A stretch of DNA of 27,130 nucleotides from a virus (IMGVR_UViG_3300022868_000080:1-27130); one strand, 5' to 3'; positions 14,244 through 21,152 are shown, numbered from the stretch's first letter. The notes: generated by a model not told the origin, from the letters alone. Numbers and translations: made by a program.

Positions 14244-14447
14244 ATGAAAAGGACTAAACAAATGCAAGGATTCGTTGACAGTCTCGCGGAAAACATCTCA
14301 GGACAGACCTTGACAAAGAGTCAAAGTAAAGTAGTCTGTGCTTTCTGCCTTCAACCTGCAGTTAATTTCAAAGATGCCTTGTCTGCCAAAGAATATACTA
14401 TTTCAGGTCTTTGTCAAACGTGTCAAGATGAAGTGTTTGGAGGTTAA
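14244..14447 (+). CDS. Small zinc-finger protein
   Basis: A protein of 67 residues from the ATG at 14244; AAAGGAG lies just before it and is part of the extra codons of the longer frame from 14229. It has two CxxC pairs (C32/C35 and C57/C60) bracketing FKDALSAKEYTISG, a treble-clef-like zinc site. Small proteins of this plan are common in phages and bacteria and their function is unknown. It heads a cluster of small genes and is followed after four bases by another Cys-rich gene. Confidence 0.75.
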   Translation: MKRTKQMQGFVDSLAENISGQTLTKSQSKVVCAFCLQPAVNFKDALSAKEYTISGLCQTCQDEVFGG

Positions 14448-14450
14448 CTA

Positions 14451-14642
14451 ATGTGTTATTCTGGATGTAGTTTTGAAAATAGGGACGGAGAGTGTACTAA
14501 ACGTAAAACTGACCTTTGTCCGCTTGATTACGAAGATGAGAATGAACTAGCAGAAGCAGCCAGGGAACTCGCGGAAATTCAAGATGACTTCAAGTATGAT
14601 CAATGGCTTGATAAGCAATGGGAAGAGGGAGGTAATGTCTAA
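14451..14642 (+). CDS. Small Cys-rich acidic protein
   Basis: A protein of 63 residues with an N-terminal cysteine cluster (C2, C6, C15, C23) likely to bind a metal, then a strongly acidic helical C-terminus. GGAGG precedes the start. The stop overlaps the next ATG (TAATG). No family is recognised. Confidence 0.65.
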   Translation: MCYSGCSFENRDGECTKRKTDLCPLDYEDENELAEAARELAEIQDDFKYDQWLDKQWEEGGNV

Positions 14643-14824
14643 TGGCTAGAGTAACTATATTAGGATATAATATCTCGATAGTTAGGCAAAAGAGAATAAT
14701 TAAAACATCTGCTAAAGATGCTTGGGTTAGGAAGAATAACTATACCAAGCGTAAGACTCATAAATTAACTATCAATGACAAGTTAAAGATCGCACAAAGT
14801 ATGGGGTTTGAACTATCATGTTAA
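14642..14824 (+). CDS. Small basic protein
   Basis: A protein of 60 residues, rich in Lys and Arg, coupled to the preceding gene by a TAATG overlap and preceded by GAGGGAGG. The C-terminal part (LTINDKLKIAQSMGFELS) could be a helix pair. Nucleic-acid binding is possible from charge alone. Its stop overlaps the start of the membrane peptide gene. Confidence 0.6.
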   Translation: MARVTILGYNISIVRQKRIIKTSAKDAWVRKNNYTKRKTHKLTINDKLKIAQSMGFELSC

Positions 14825-14919
14825 AGTCAGTAATGGTTAAGTTTTTCATCTTGCTAATCGGCATAGCATTTGGTTACTATTGGGCCTTCAGTGCACTTGG
14901 AGGTTCAATAGTCCGTTAA
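14818..14919 (+). CDS. Tiny membrane peptide
   Basis: A frame of 33 codons overlapping the end of the 60-aa gene by seven bases. It has a basic start (MLKSVMVKFF) and a single hydrophobic segment (FILLIGIAFGYYWAFSALGG). The TAA stop is supplied by element copy 8, and its last residues (SIVR) are encoded by that element. No Shine-Dalgarno sequence is seen, so coupling is assumed. It could be an early membrane-targeted effector, but this is unproven. Confidence 0.5.
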   Translation: MLKSVMVKFFILLIGIAFGYYWAFSALGGSIVR

Positions 14920-14934
14920 ATTTCAAAACGATCT
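14910..14934. repeat. 25-bp palindromic element, copy 8
   Basis: Halves AGTCCGTT and AACGATCT with spacer AAATTTCAA. It includes the stop of the membrane peptide gene and precedes the AAGGAG of the next gene. Confidence 0.85.
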
Positions 14935-14956
14935 TAAATGAAAGGAGATTAAGACT

Positions 14957-15280
14957 ATGGAATTAGAAGAAAGGATTAGAGATTTAGAACATCAAAGGTT
15001 GATTGCTAAAGTTATCCAACTTGAATCCTACCAAACTTATTCTGCAAGTAAGAAAGAAACTGACTTATTAATGACTGAATGTCATAAGGCTACATTAGCC
15101 TATGAGAAGCTTGATTTAGAGTTGGCTGAAATAGATGGAAGGTTTACTAGAATTCCAAGCCCTAAACCAGGAAGTAAGAGGAAGTCTAACAAACCTACCA
15201 AAATCGAGCCTGCGCAAATGACTATGGATCAAGTACGTGCATTGGCTAAACGTGTAGGAATTGAACTGAAGGAGGATTAA
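14957..15280 (+). CDS. Hypothetical coiled-coil protein with basic linker and C-terminal helix
   Basis: A protein of 107 residues. Residues 1-65 form a charged coiled coil. A basic Pro/Lys linker (PKPGSKRKSNKPTK) follows, and a C-terminal helix PAQMTMDQVRALAKRVGIEL ends the protein. The same order of basic linker and PxxMTxxQ helix ends the 71-aa protein at 23154-23369, suggesting a shared docking tail. AAGGAG precedes the ATG. No enzymatic motif is seen. Confidence 0.65.
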   Translation: MELEERIRDLEHQRLIAKVIQLESYQTYSASKKETDLLMTECHKATLAYEKLDLELAEIDGRFTRIPSPKPGSKRKSNKPTKIEPAQMTMDQVRALAKRVGIELKED

Positions 15281-15283
15281 GGG

Positions 15284-15625
15284 ATGAATAAGAAGGAAGT
15301 TATCTTAGAAACAGTCTTAATCAACCATGACTTAGGTGGGGTTAAGGTTAAGGCAATAGAAGCAGAACGCGGCTGGTCTCAACAAAGTATCAGTGGAACA
15401 CTTAGTACATTAAAGAACGAAGGTAAAGTGTTTAACAAGAACGGTAACTGGTTTGCAGGTCTTAGCAATGAGCTATTTGAAGTTCCAACTGTGGACTATG
15501 CTAGTAGTCAAACTCAGTTTGCCACTTGGTGGGATCACTTTGTATCTGCTCACGTTGAAGCGCCGGAGTTAGAGGACATCGCACACTATGCATGGAACGC
15601 TGGGAGGGCTAGTAAAAAATGCTAA
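15284..15625 (+). CDS. Winged-helix DNA-binding protein (probable)
   Basis: A protein of 113 residues. Residues about 20-60 (VKAIEAERGWSQQSISGTL, then LKNEGKVFNKNGNWFAG) read as a winged helix: helix, recognition helix with SQQSISGTL, and a wing ending in a Trp. The C-terminal half contains FATWWDHFVSAHVEAPELE and a helix ending AWNAGRASKK, a pattern seen in several small phage proteins. It may regulate phage or host transcription. GGAGG lies in the end of the preceding gene. Because it is the clearest sequence-specific DNA-binding candidate on the rightward arm, it is one candidate to recognise the 25-bp elements. Confidence 0.6.
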   Translation: MNKKEVILETVLINHDLGGVKVKAIEAERGWSQQSISGTLSTLKNEGKVFNKNGNWFAGLSNELFEVPTVDYASSQTQFATWWDHFVSAHVEAPELEDIAHYAWNAGRASKKC

Positions 15626-15801
15626 GCATAAAACAAGTCTTAATTAATCGAGACAATATGTCTGAAGAAGAAGCAGATGAACTAATTTCAGATGCTAGGG
15701 AAGATCTAAACAATCGCCTTTCAAATGGCGAAGATGCCTATGATATCTGCGAAGATTGGTTTGGTCTCGAACCAGACTACATTCCAGATCTCGTGGCTTA
15801 A
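15619..15801 (+). CDS. Small acidic conserved phage protein
   Basis: A protein of 60 residues containing NMSEEEADELISDAREDL and ICEDWFGLEPDYIPDL. Small proteins of this type, with SEEEAD and a FGLEPDY end, are widely found in phages and bacteria and have no known function. It overlaps the preceding gene by seven bases. GGGAGGG lies ahead of the start. Confidence 0.7.
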   Translation: MLSIKQVLINRDNMSEEEADELISDAREDLNNRLSNGEDAYDICEDWFGLEPDYIPDLVA

Positions 15802-15828
15802 CTGGAGTTAAATGCACCAAATAATACA

Positions 15829-15857
15829 TTGACATTACGTCATAGAAGGTCTATAAT
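15829..15857 (+). promoter_or_regulatory. Rightward sigma-70 promoter for the 128-aa gene
   Basis: Perfect TTGACA, 17-base spacer, perfect TATAAT. The leader to the ATG at 16005 is about 140 bases. Confidence 0.85.
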
Positions 15858-16004
15858 AAAGGAATCAAATTTGCACCATGCCACAACTAATCACTCAAGA
15901 CAACGAAAGGAAGGTGATTGCCTATGATTTAGCCCTAACAAACTTCTTCAACAATTTACTAAAATTTATCTTATTTCATCCAACTCTTACGTAAGGAATA
16001 AAAA

Positions 16005-16391
16005 ATGCCTAAAGCAATGGTAGTAACTGCAAAAGTACCGGCTAACGCGAAGAATAACACTCCCGAACTCGGACCTTTCAGCATTACAGTTCAGACTGGC
16101 GCAACTGCCAAGGAAAAGATCGAGATGTTTGGAGATGAGGCAGTTTCCACAAACTGTGATGGTTCCTGGGTAGTGACGCTCCAAGGTAACATGCGCGCAG
16201 GGATGAAGAAAGGTGAGACTCAGGATCAGCTTCAGTCCAGGCTTGGAGCCGCTAAGTTAGGGATTTCCACTAAGGGTGCTACTGTTGATCCTACAGTCGC
16301 TTATCAGGCTCAGTTTCTGTCAGCAACTGCAGAGGAACAGGTAAAGATGATCAAGGAACTGCAGAAACGGGCTGCGGAACTGAAGGGATAA
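16005..16391 (+). CDS. Hypothetical protein of a second isolated, strongly expressed unit
   Basis: A protein of 128 residues with an N-terminal beta part (FSITVQTGATAKEKIEMFG, then SWVVTLQGNMR) and a long C-terminal helical part (DPTVAYQAQFLSATAEEQVK). It has a perfect promoter, a 140-base leader and a strong terminator. Its plan (beta, helix, Trp strand, then DPxxA...EEQ helix) parallels the 123-aa protein at 12244, so they may be distant paralogues. Function unknown. AAGGAA lies before the ATG. Confidence 0.75.
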   Translation: MPKAMVVTAKVPANAKNNTPELGPFSITVQTGATAKEKIEMFGDEAVSTNCDGSWVVTLQGNMRAGMKKGETQDQLQSRLGAAKLGISTKGATVDPTVAYQAQFLSATAEEQVKMIKELQKRAAELKG

Positions 16392-16417
16392 AAGATTCAT
16401 CTAACCTCCTGCTCGGG

Positions 16418-16476
16418 TTGTCCTGGTTGGTGCAAAGGATGAAGTTGTCAAGCGCCACTAACCAGGGCAATTTTTT
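16418..16476 (+). terminator. Terminator with a 15-bp stem and long loop
   Basis: TTGTCCTGGTTGGTG (16418-16432) pairs with CACTAACCAGGGCAA (16456-16470), 15 bp with two G-U pairs, followed by six T. The loop is 23 nt, far longer than usual, and its GGATGAA could pair with TTCATC upstream at 16396-16401. Confidence 0.8.
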
Positions 16477-16511
16477 AACTCCTTAAAATGTACATCTTAG
16501 AATTGATTAAA

Positions 16512-16536
16512 AGTCCGTTAAATTATTAAACAAACT
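16512..16536. repeat. 25-bp palindromic element, copy 9
   Basis: Halves AGTCCGTT and AACAAACT around nine A/T bases. It lies 16 bp before the 81-aa gene start. Two C-A mismatches would break an RNA stem. Confidence 0.85.
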
Positions 16537-16552
16537 ACGAAAGGATTATAAG

Positions 16553-16798
16553 ATGGAATTTAACTCAGCAAGTTTCTTCTGCGAGAAAGGAAAAGGTCCT
16601 AAGTTTAAAATCAGACATTCTAGTAATCTCCGAGTTGACAAAGACGACTGGCCAATTAATATCTCACTCTACAGTTCAAACATAAACTGTCCAGAAATCA
16701 CTCTTTACCTATCCAACGAATTTGATTTGATTAAGTTTAAAAACTCAGTCATTGAAGCCTACAATTCTTATAGAAAGGAAAAAGGCTATGGCAGGTAA
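16553..16798 (+). CDS. Hypothetical protein upstream of DNA ligase
   Basis: A protein of 81 residues, mostly beta with a final helix (DLIKFKNSVIEAYNSYRKEKG). AAGGA precedes the ATG. It overlaps the ligase start by 11 bases, so they are translated together. No family is recognised. No promoter is seen between the terminator and this gene, only element copy 9, so how this operon is expressed is open. Confidence 0.65.
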   Translation: MEFNSASFFCEKGKGPKFKIRHSSNLRVDKDDWPINISLYSSNINCPEITLYLSNEFDLIKFKNSVIEAYNSYRKEKGYGR

Positions 16799-17636
16799 AT
16801 GGCAGAGGTGGAAGGGGATACAAAAATGCTATCCGTTTGAAGAGAAAAGGTTAGCTAAGTGGTCTCCGCCTTACATAGTGCAGCCCAAGTATGATGGAGT
16901 TAGGTGCAGAAGCATACCTATTACCACAGGACTTAAAGGTAATGAAGTTATGTTGTTAAGTTCTGAGGAAAACGTAGTCTATAGTGTTCCTCACCTTAAC
17001 GAAGCACTTAGAGGAATCACTGCAGAACTAGACGGAGAACTTTACTGTCACGGAATGAGTTTTGAGGAAATACTTTCCATAACTTCAAGAACCGTAAACA
17101 TTCATCCTGAGCATAAAAAGATTCAATTTCACATCTTCGACGTAGTCAACGACCAACCTCAAATGCGCAGAAACTTAATTATTGAGCAACTACGCGGGCT
17201 TAGTCCTTGGTTAGTTGTCTCACCATTCTGGATCTGCGAATCACTAGATGATGTAAAAAGAACTTTTGATCAAGTAATTAAACTCGGCTACGAAGGAATA
17301 ATCATAAGGCACGCAAATGCACCTTATGAAAAGAAACGCTCTACTTTCGTCATGAAATTTAAACCTAAGAAACAAGATGAATATGCCATAGTAGGTTGGG
17401 TCGAGGAAGTTTCTAAGGACGGAGTTCCTAAAGGCCGCATAGGTGCCTTAACAATGTCTTCTCAAAGCGGTGACTTGTTCAACGTAAGTGCTGGATTAGA
17501 CTTTGAGGAAAAAGCTAGGCTTTGGAAGATCAGGGAAAGTCTCCACAACTTCCGTGCAATAGTTCACTACCAACACTTAACTGATAAGAAAATTCCCAAA
17601 GGGACTTTTAACATAGAGGTAATCGAAGATGACTAA
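16788..17636 (+). CDS. ATP-dependent DNA ligase
   Basis: A protein of 282 residues from the ATG at 16788, chosen over 16752 because it starts directly after AAAGGAAAAAGG and matches the usual distance to the active site. Motif I is QPKYDGVR with the AMP-accepting lysine at K34. Motif III is ITAELDGELYCHG, motif IV is GYEGIIIRH and motif V is FVMKFKPKK. A C-terminal OB-fold-like part contains GRIGALTMSS. It seals nicks with ATP during phage replication. The size fits the small phage ligases with only catalytic and OB domains. It overlaps both neighbours. Confidence 0.9.
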   Translation: MAGKWQRWKGIQKCYPFEEKRLAKWSPPYIVQPKYDGVRCRSIPITTGLKGNEVMLLSSEENVVYSVPHLNEALRGITAELDGELYCHGMSFEEILSITSRTVNIHPEHKKIQFHIFDVVNDQPQMRRNLIIEQLRGLSPWLVVSPFWICESLDDVKRTFDQVIKLGYEGIIIRHANAPYEKKRSTFVMKFKPKKQDEYAIVGWVEEVSKDGVPKGRIGALTMSSQSGDLFNVSAGLDFEEKARLWKIRESLHNFRAIVHYQHLTDKKIPKGTFNIEVIEDD

Positions 17637-17781
17637 ACCAATCTCAATTAGGTCTTGTAACTTCTGCCAACCTGACCTATGGAAGTCCGGCAAAACAAGT
17701 GCAGGAACTTACTTATGCAAGAGTTGCAAAGCAATAGTAAGAAATATCTTGACAATGAAGAGGAGGAAAAAGAATGTCTGA
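17629..17781 (+). CDS. Small zinc-ribbon protein
   Basis: A frame of 50 codons overlapping the ligase end and the next gene's start by eight bases each. Two CxxC pairs (C10/C13 and C30/C33) with basic C-terminal KRRKKNV form a zinc-ribbon profile. Such micro-proteins often contact nucleic acid or RNA polymerase; this is inference. No strong Shine-Dalgarno sequence is seen, so coupling to ligase is likely. The perfect fit of the frame between its neighbours supports it. Confidence 0.65.
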   Translation: MTKPISIRSCNFCQPDLWKSGKTSAGTYLCKSCKAIVRNILTMKRRKKNV

Positions 17782-18097
17782 TAAAAGAGAATTTTTCGTA
17801 GCAGGTGTGAAGTTCCATGAATACAAGAATGTCCTAAACTCAATGTCTGAAGGAAACACACTTCAACTAATCCCTGAGCCTGAGAACAAGTTCGATCCTA
17901 ATGCAATTAAAATCTACTTCGACAACGGAGACAAGGCAGGATTCATAGGCTACGTGCCGAAGAAATTCTCGTCTGAAGTTTCTGCATTGTTAGAGGTCGG
18001 AATTGAACTTGAATGCACACTTACTGGATTTGCACCTAACGCAAAAACTTGGGAAATATTCAAAGTGGAAATTAAGGAGTTAGAAGAAGATGTCTAA
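17774..18097 (+). CDS. HIRAN-domain protein
   Basis: A protein of 107 residues that is essentially a single HIRAN domain. It has FFVAGVKFHEY (7-17), LQLIPEPENKFDPNAIKIY (30-48, with the family's PENxxDPNAIxV motif) and GFIGYVPKKFS (56-66). HIRAN domains in eukaryotic HLTF bind single-stranded 3' DNA ends; stand-alone bacterial and phage forms are thought to act in DNA repair or replication. A GAGGAGG lies upstream. Its neighbours, ligase and two Cys-rich small genes, fit a DNA-processing role. Confidence 0.85.
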   Translation: MSDKREFFVAGVKFHEYKNVLNSMSEGNTLQLIPEPENKFDPNAIKIYFDNGDKAGFIGYVPKKFSSEVSALLEVGIELECTLTGFAPNAKTWEIFKVEIKELEEDV

Positions 18098-18443
18098 ATT
18101 AACTTTCTGCGCCAACTGTGGGAAACGCCTAGAAGTATTCAAGAAAGCAATCCCTACTCATGGACGCATTATAGACTTAATCTCTCCTCACGAATGTACA
18201 GATGAACCAGTGGAGTTCGACATAACTCCGTTGGAAGTCCCTACATTCCAACCATCTGAGGATAAGAATAAGTTTGTAAAAAAATTAAACGAACTGTCAC
18301 CAAAGCGTCTACCTAACAAAGACCTAGACCTACGTGACCGAAGACCAACTGAACAAGTAAAGTCAACCGCACCTGATTCGTTACTACACAATTTAAAAGG
18401 TATGTCAAACACAACTCCAGTAAATGACTTAATTGAAGACTAA
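18090..18443 (+). CDS. Zinc-binding protein with a disordered basic tail
   Basis: A protein of 117 residues. C7 and C10 (FCANCGKRLEV) with H34 and C36 (SPHEC) form a likely zinc site. The rest is low-complexity, with many Pro, Lys and Arg, and probably disordered. It overlaps the HIRAN gene by eight bases. Element copy 10 lies entirely inside this reading frame (residues about 61-69, KFVKKLNEL). Function unknown. Confidence 0.65.
   Translation: MSKLTFCANCGKRLEVFKKAIPTHGRIIDLISPHECTDEPVEFDITPLEVPTFQPSEDKNKFVKKLNELSPKRLPNKDLDLRDRRPTEQVKSTAPDSLLHNLKGMSNTTPVNDLIED
18271..18295. repeat. 25-bp palindromic element, copy 10 (inside a gene)
   Basis: Halves AGTTTGTA and AACGAACT around nine A/T bases. 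It is the only copy inside a reading frame and the only one with a changed GTT. Confidence 0.7.
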
Positions 18444-18456
18444 CAACGAGGACCTA

Positions 18457-18753
18457 ATGGACAAGGCTAACGTCTACATTGTAAACAAATCATCTCATGA
18501 TTTTAGCGCGGCAAAGGACTTTGGGAATGTGATATTTCTCAGCGAAGGTCCTATGAATCGCTATTCAACTAACAACATGCACAGGACGTTCTTTAGTATC
18601 TTAAAGAATTCTTCCAAGGGCGATTATATAGTTCCCTGCGCCCTTAACGTAATGAACTCTTTAGCCTGTGCAATCTTCTCACACTTACACGGAGGACTTA
18701 ATTTACTGCTGTACAAAAATGGAGACTACATTGAGAGAAATCATGTATTCTAG
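18457..18753 (+). CDS. Hypothetical phage protein
   Basis: A protein of 98 residues from the ATG at 18457, which follows CGAGGA; the earlier in-frame ATG at 18433 lies within the preceding gene and has no good signal. It contains VYIVNKSSHDFSAAKDFGNVIFLSEG and CALNVMNSLACAIFSHLHGGLNLLLY, alternating strands and helices that suggest an alpha/beta fold, perhaps Rossmann-like. No catalytic motif is recognised. Confidence 0.65.
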   Translation: MDKANVYIVNKSSHDFSAAKDFGNVIFLSEGPMNRYSTNNMHRTFFSILKNSSKGDYIVPCALNVMNSLACAIFSHLHGGLNLLLYKNGDYIERNHVF

Positions 18754-18764
18754 GGAGGTAATAA

Positions 18765-18992
18765 GTGGAAATAATAACTTATGGTGAATTTAAAAGACCA
18801 GCATCTTATCTTGGCGATGGAGTCTATGCTATCTTCGACGGCTTCGGAATATGGCTTCATGCAAATAGTCACAGTGAACCAACTGATAGAATTTATCTTG
18901 AACCTAATGTATTACAAGGATTAATAATTTTTGAAAAAGAATCTAAAACAGAGGAGGTAATTAAACTATGCCAATCACAGAAAGAACTTTGA
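18765..18992 (+). CDS. Conserved small phage protein (GTG start)
   Basis: A protein of 75 residues starting with GTG; GGGAGG lies six bases upstream and no ATG in this frame fits. The stretch GDGVYAIFDGFGIWLHAN followed by RIYLEPNVLQGLIIFEKE is a pattern I know from small conserved proteins of phages and bacteria (DGVYAxFDGxxIWLxxE...LEPxVxxxL), whose function is unknown. It overlaps the next gene by 25 bases. Confidence 0.7.
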   Translation: MEIITYGEFKRPASYLGDGVYAIFDGFGIWLHANSHSEPTDRIYLEPNVLQGLIIFEKESKTEEVIKLCQSQKEL

Positions 18993-19144
18993 AAAGGTGG
19001 AGAAAAGAATCACTTAATAACCTAGTAAAGCGCAGAACAATTATTGGAGAAACTAACAACCTAACCGAAGCCTTTATGGAAACTCAAGAACGCATCCTAA
19101 AGATGACCCAAGAACTTCTCGACCAACATCTACTACGAAAGTGA
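18968..19144 (+). CDS. Small basic helical phage protein
   Basis: A frame of 58 codons with an ideal GAGGAGGT signal inside the previous gene. The product is basic at the N-terminus (ERTLKRWRKESL) and ends with ERILKMTQELLDQHLLRK. It resembles short conserved phage peptides with the same RxLRRWRKEAL and RILxMTQELLD blocks. Function unknown. It ends six bases before the nuclease gene, with which it probably shares regulation. Confidence 0.65.
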   Translation: MPITERTLKRWRKESLNNLVKRRTIIGETNNLTEAFMETQERILKMTQELLDQHLLRK

Positions 19145-19150
19145 GATAAG

Positions 19151-20152
19151 ATGACTTTACCAATTGTAGAAGACCCAACCTGGCACATTCGTGACTCGTC
19201 CAAACTAACCGATTACATGGCTTGCCCTAGAATGTATTTCTTCTCCCACATTTTAGGTTGGAAACTCGACATGCCTGCACATGATCTTCACTTCGGCACT
19301 TGCTGGCATGAGGCTAGGGAATATCAACTCCTAAACGGCTACGATGATGTAGCAGGAGCTTATGAGAAGTTCATTACTAAATATCGAGAAGTCTTTGATC
19401 CTGAGACAGACAACATCTATACACCAAAAGACCCATTAGGCGTAGTAACTGCGCTGATTAAATTTAAAGAGGAAAAGTCACTTGACTTGGTGGAGAATGA
19501 AGTTGTTGAGATAGACGGGTGCAAGATGACTGAAATCTCAGGAACGGTTCCTGTCTCCGATACTCAAGTTCTCTACTATCGAATGGACTCTATAATGCGG
19601 CGCAAGGAAGATGGAATGATCTTCTCATGGGATCATAAGACTACAAGTGAACGCTACATAAACGGCTACCAATGGGCAGAGCAGTTTCATCTTGGACTCC
19701 AGAACGGAACTTACACTCACTGCCTATATTGCTTATTTCCTATGGATCAGATTTTAGGTATAGAATTCTGCGGCTGTGGATTTGCACACCTAAAACGCGG
19801 CTCTGCAAACCGGCCTGCTGGAAACCACGCTACGCTTAGACGAGTTCCTGCATTTAAAACTCCTGAGCAGATGAACGTCTGGCTTTGGAATGTTTTAGAT
19901 GTTTTAGACGACCTAGATAGGGACATGAACCGTTTAATGAGTTGTTCTGACTCTCACTCAGTCCTCCAATCCTTTCATATGAACCCTAAATCATGCACTG
20001 ACTACCGAGGCTGTCCTTACCATGACTTCTGCCTAAGCTGGACCAACCCTCTCCAACGGTGTCAAGTTGTTCCTCTAGGTTTCAAACGCGAGTTCTGGGA
20101 CCCAAGTGCAATGGAGACTACAAACAAAATGAACTTAACGTGGGGAGTTTAA
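19151..20152 (+). CDS. PD-(D/E)XK nuclease, RecB/Cas4-like with Fe-S cysteines
   Basis: A protein of 333 residues. Fold motifs: S-x-L-x-x-Y-x-x-CP (residues 17-26, C25), a conserved His (H53), RMDSIM (D146), WDHKTT (D161, K163) and a helix with Q179-type residue. Cys C282, C288 and C294, with C25, match the 4Fe-4S site of the Cas4/AddB/RecB-like nuclease family. The enzyme probably resects DNA ends. It lies directly upstream of a Sak4-like ATPase and an SSB-like gene, a recombination module known in many phages. A small gene lies between them. Confidence 0.88.
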   Translation: MTLPIVEDPTWHIRDSSKLTDYMACPRMYFFSHILGWKLDMPAHDLHFGTCWHEAREYQLLNGYDDVAGAYEKFITKYREVFDPETDNIYTPKDPLGVVTALIKFKEEKSLDLVENEVVEIDGCKMTEISGTVPVSDTQVLYYRMDSIMRRKEDGMIFSWDHKTTSERYINGYQWAEQFHLGLQNGTYTHCLYCLFPMDQILGIEFCGCGFAHLKRGSANRPAGNHATLRRVPAFKTPEQMNVWLWNVLDVLDDLDRDMNRLMSCSDSHSVLQSFHMNPKSCTDYRGCPYHDFCLSWTNPLQRCQVVPLGFKREFWDPSAMETTNKMNLTWGV

Positions 20153-20320
20153 ATGACTAAAATTGAATTAGAAAAACTCCTAATCAAACTAAAGCAAATC
20201 TTACCTGTGCTTGAAAAAGCCTATCGTTTGCTAAGTGACGAAGAACTAGAAAACAAAACCAGCTCAATTCATCTCCCATGTGACTCATGTGAGGATAAGG
20301 GGAATAAGAATGGCATATGA
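20153..20320 (+). CDS. Small helical protein with a CxxC pair
   Basis: A frame of 55 codons that starts directly after the nuclease stop, with GGGGAG upstream. The product has a long amphipathic helix (residues 4-38) and C43/C46. It overlaps the ATPase start by 11 bases. The function is unknown; its position suggests an accessory of the nuclease or ATPase. Confidence 0.6.
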   Translation: MTKIELEKLLIKLKQILPVLEKAYRLLSDEELENKTSSIHLPCDSCEDKGNKNGI

Positions 20321-21152
20321 CTATATTAATGAACTTGAAAAAGTCAAAGAATACTATGAAGGTGACCCACTGCAAAAACGCTACAGTGCATTAGTTACTG
20401 GGGAAACAAACTCAGGCAAAACCTGGTTACTCAAAACTGCACGTAAGCCTATTCACATTGACTCCTTCGATCCAGGAGGAACTAAAGGACTCCTCAATGA
20501 AATTAAGCGCGGCGATATAGTAGCTGACACTCAATGGGAGGCAGACGATCCGTTCTCACCTGACAAATTCGCCAAGTGGATGAAAGCCACTGACATTAGA
20601 TTTACAATAGGTTACTTTGAAAAGTTCGGCACTTATTGTCTTGATTCTGCAACCACCTGGGCTGACGCGGTTATGTCTTATGGCCTCGCAGCCAAGGGCC
20701 GCGCTGGTGAATCACCTCAGCACCGTCATGACTACATGCCACAGAAAATTCACATGACTAATTACATTAAGAAACTAATGCGGCTTCCATGTGACTTTAT
20801 CCTAACTGGGCACTTGAAGGAAAATCGCAAGGTAATTAGCATAGACACTAAATCAGGAGTAGTTAGGGAAGAAGTAAACTACCGTTTCCTGACAACTGGA
20901 CAAGCTGTAGTTACCATTCCACTTTTATTCGACGAAATCTATGTGCTAACTGGCAAGGACGGACGCGGACGAACTCCAAAACGTGAGATGTTAATTGACT
21001 CCCTTGGCACCTACATCGCCAGATCACGCCTTAAAGGAAACGGCAAACTATCTGCAATCGAAGACCCTGATATTAAAAAGTTACTTAAAAAAGCTGGCCT
21101 TGATTGGAAAGACAAACCACCACTAAATTTCAAAGGAGGTGATGAATCTTAA
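20310..21152 (+). CDS. Sak4-like RecA-family ATPase (recombinase)
   Basis: A protein of 280 residues from the ATG at 20310; AAGGGGAATAAGA precedes it and the longer frame from 20280 adds only 10 residues from the overlap. Walker A is GETNSGKT (31-38) and Walker B is GTYCLDS (108-113, D112). A later LTGHLKENRK motif and the AAA_24/Sak4 layout match the phage Sak4 annealing protein family, which pairs complementary single strands with an SSB partner. Next to a RecB-like nuclease and an SSB-like gene, it completes a homologous recombination module. Confidence 0.85.
   Translation: MAYDYINELEKVKEYYEGDPLQKRYSALVTGETNSGKTWLLKTARKPIHIDSFDPGGTKGLLNEIKRGDIVADTQWEADDPFSPDKFAKWMKATDIRFTIGYFEKFGTYCLDSATTWADAVMSYGLAAKGRAGESPQHRHDYMPQKIHMTNYIKKLMRLPCDFILTGHLKENRKVISIDTKSGVVREEVNYRFLTTGQAVVTIPLLFDEIYVLTGKDGRGRTPKREMLIDSLGTYIARSRLKGNGKLSAIEDPDIKKLLKKAGLDWKDKPPLNFKGGDES

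Noticed and set aside
15878-15994. 38-codon frame in the leader of the 128-aa gene
   Set aside because: It runs in the 5' untranslated region with only a weak, distant AAGGAA and no recognisable product. A leader peptide is possible but not supported.
16752-16787. Longer N-terminus for the DNA ligase
   Set aside because: The upstream ATG lies within the previous gene without a ribosome binding site, while the ATG at 16788 is well placed and fits the usual family start.
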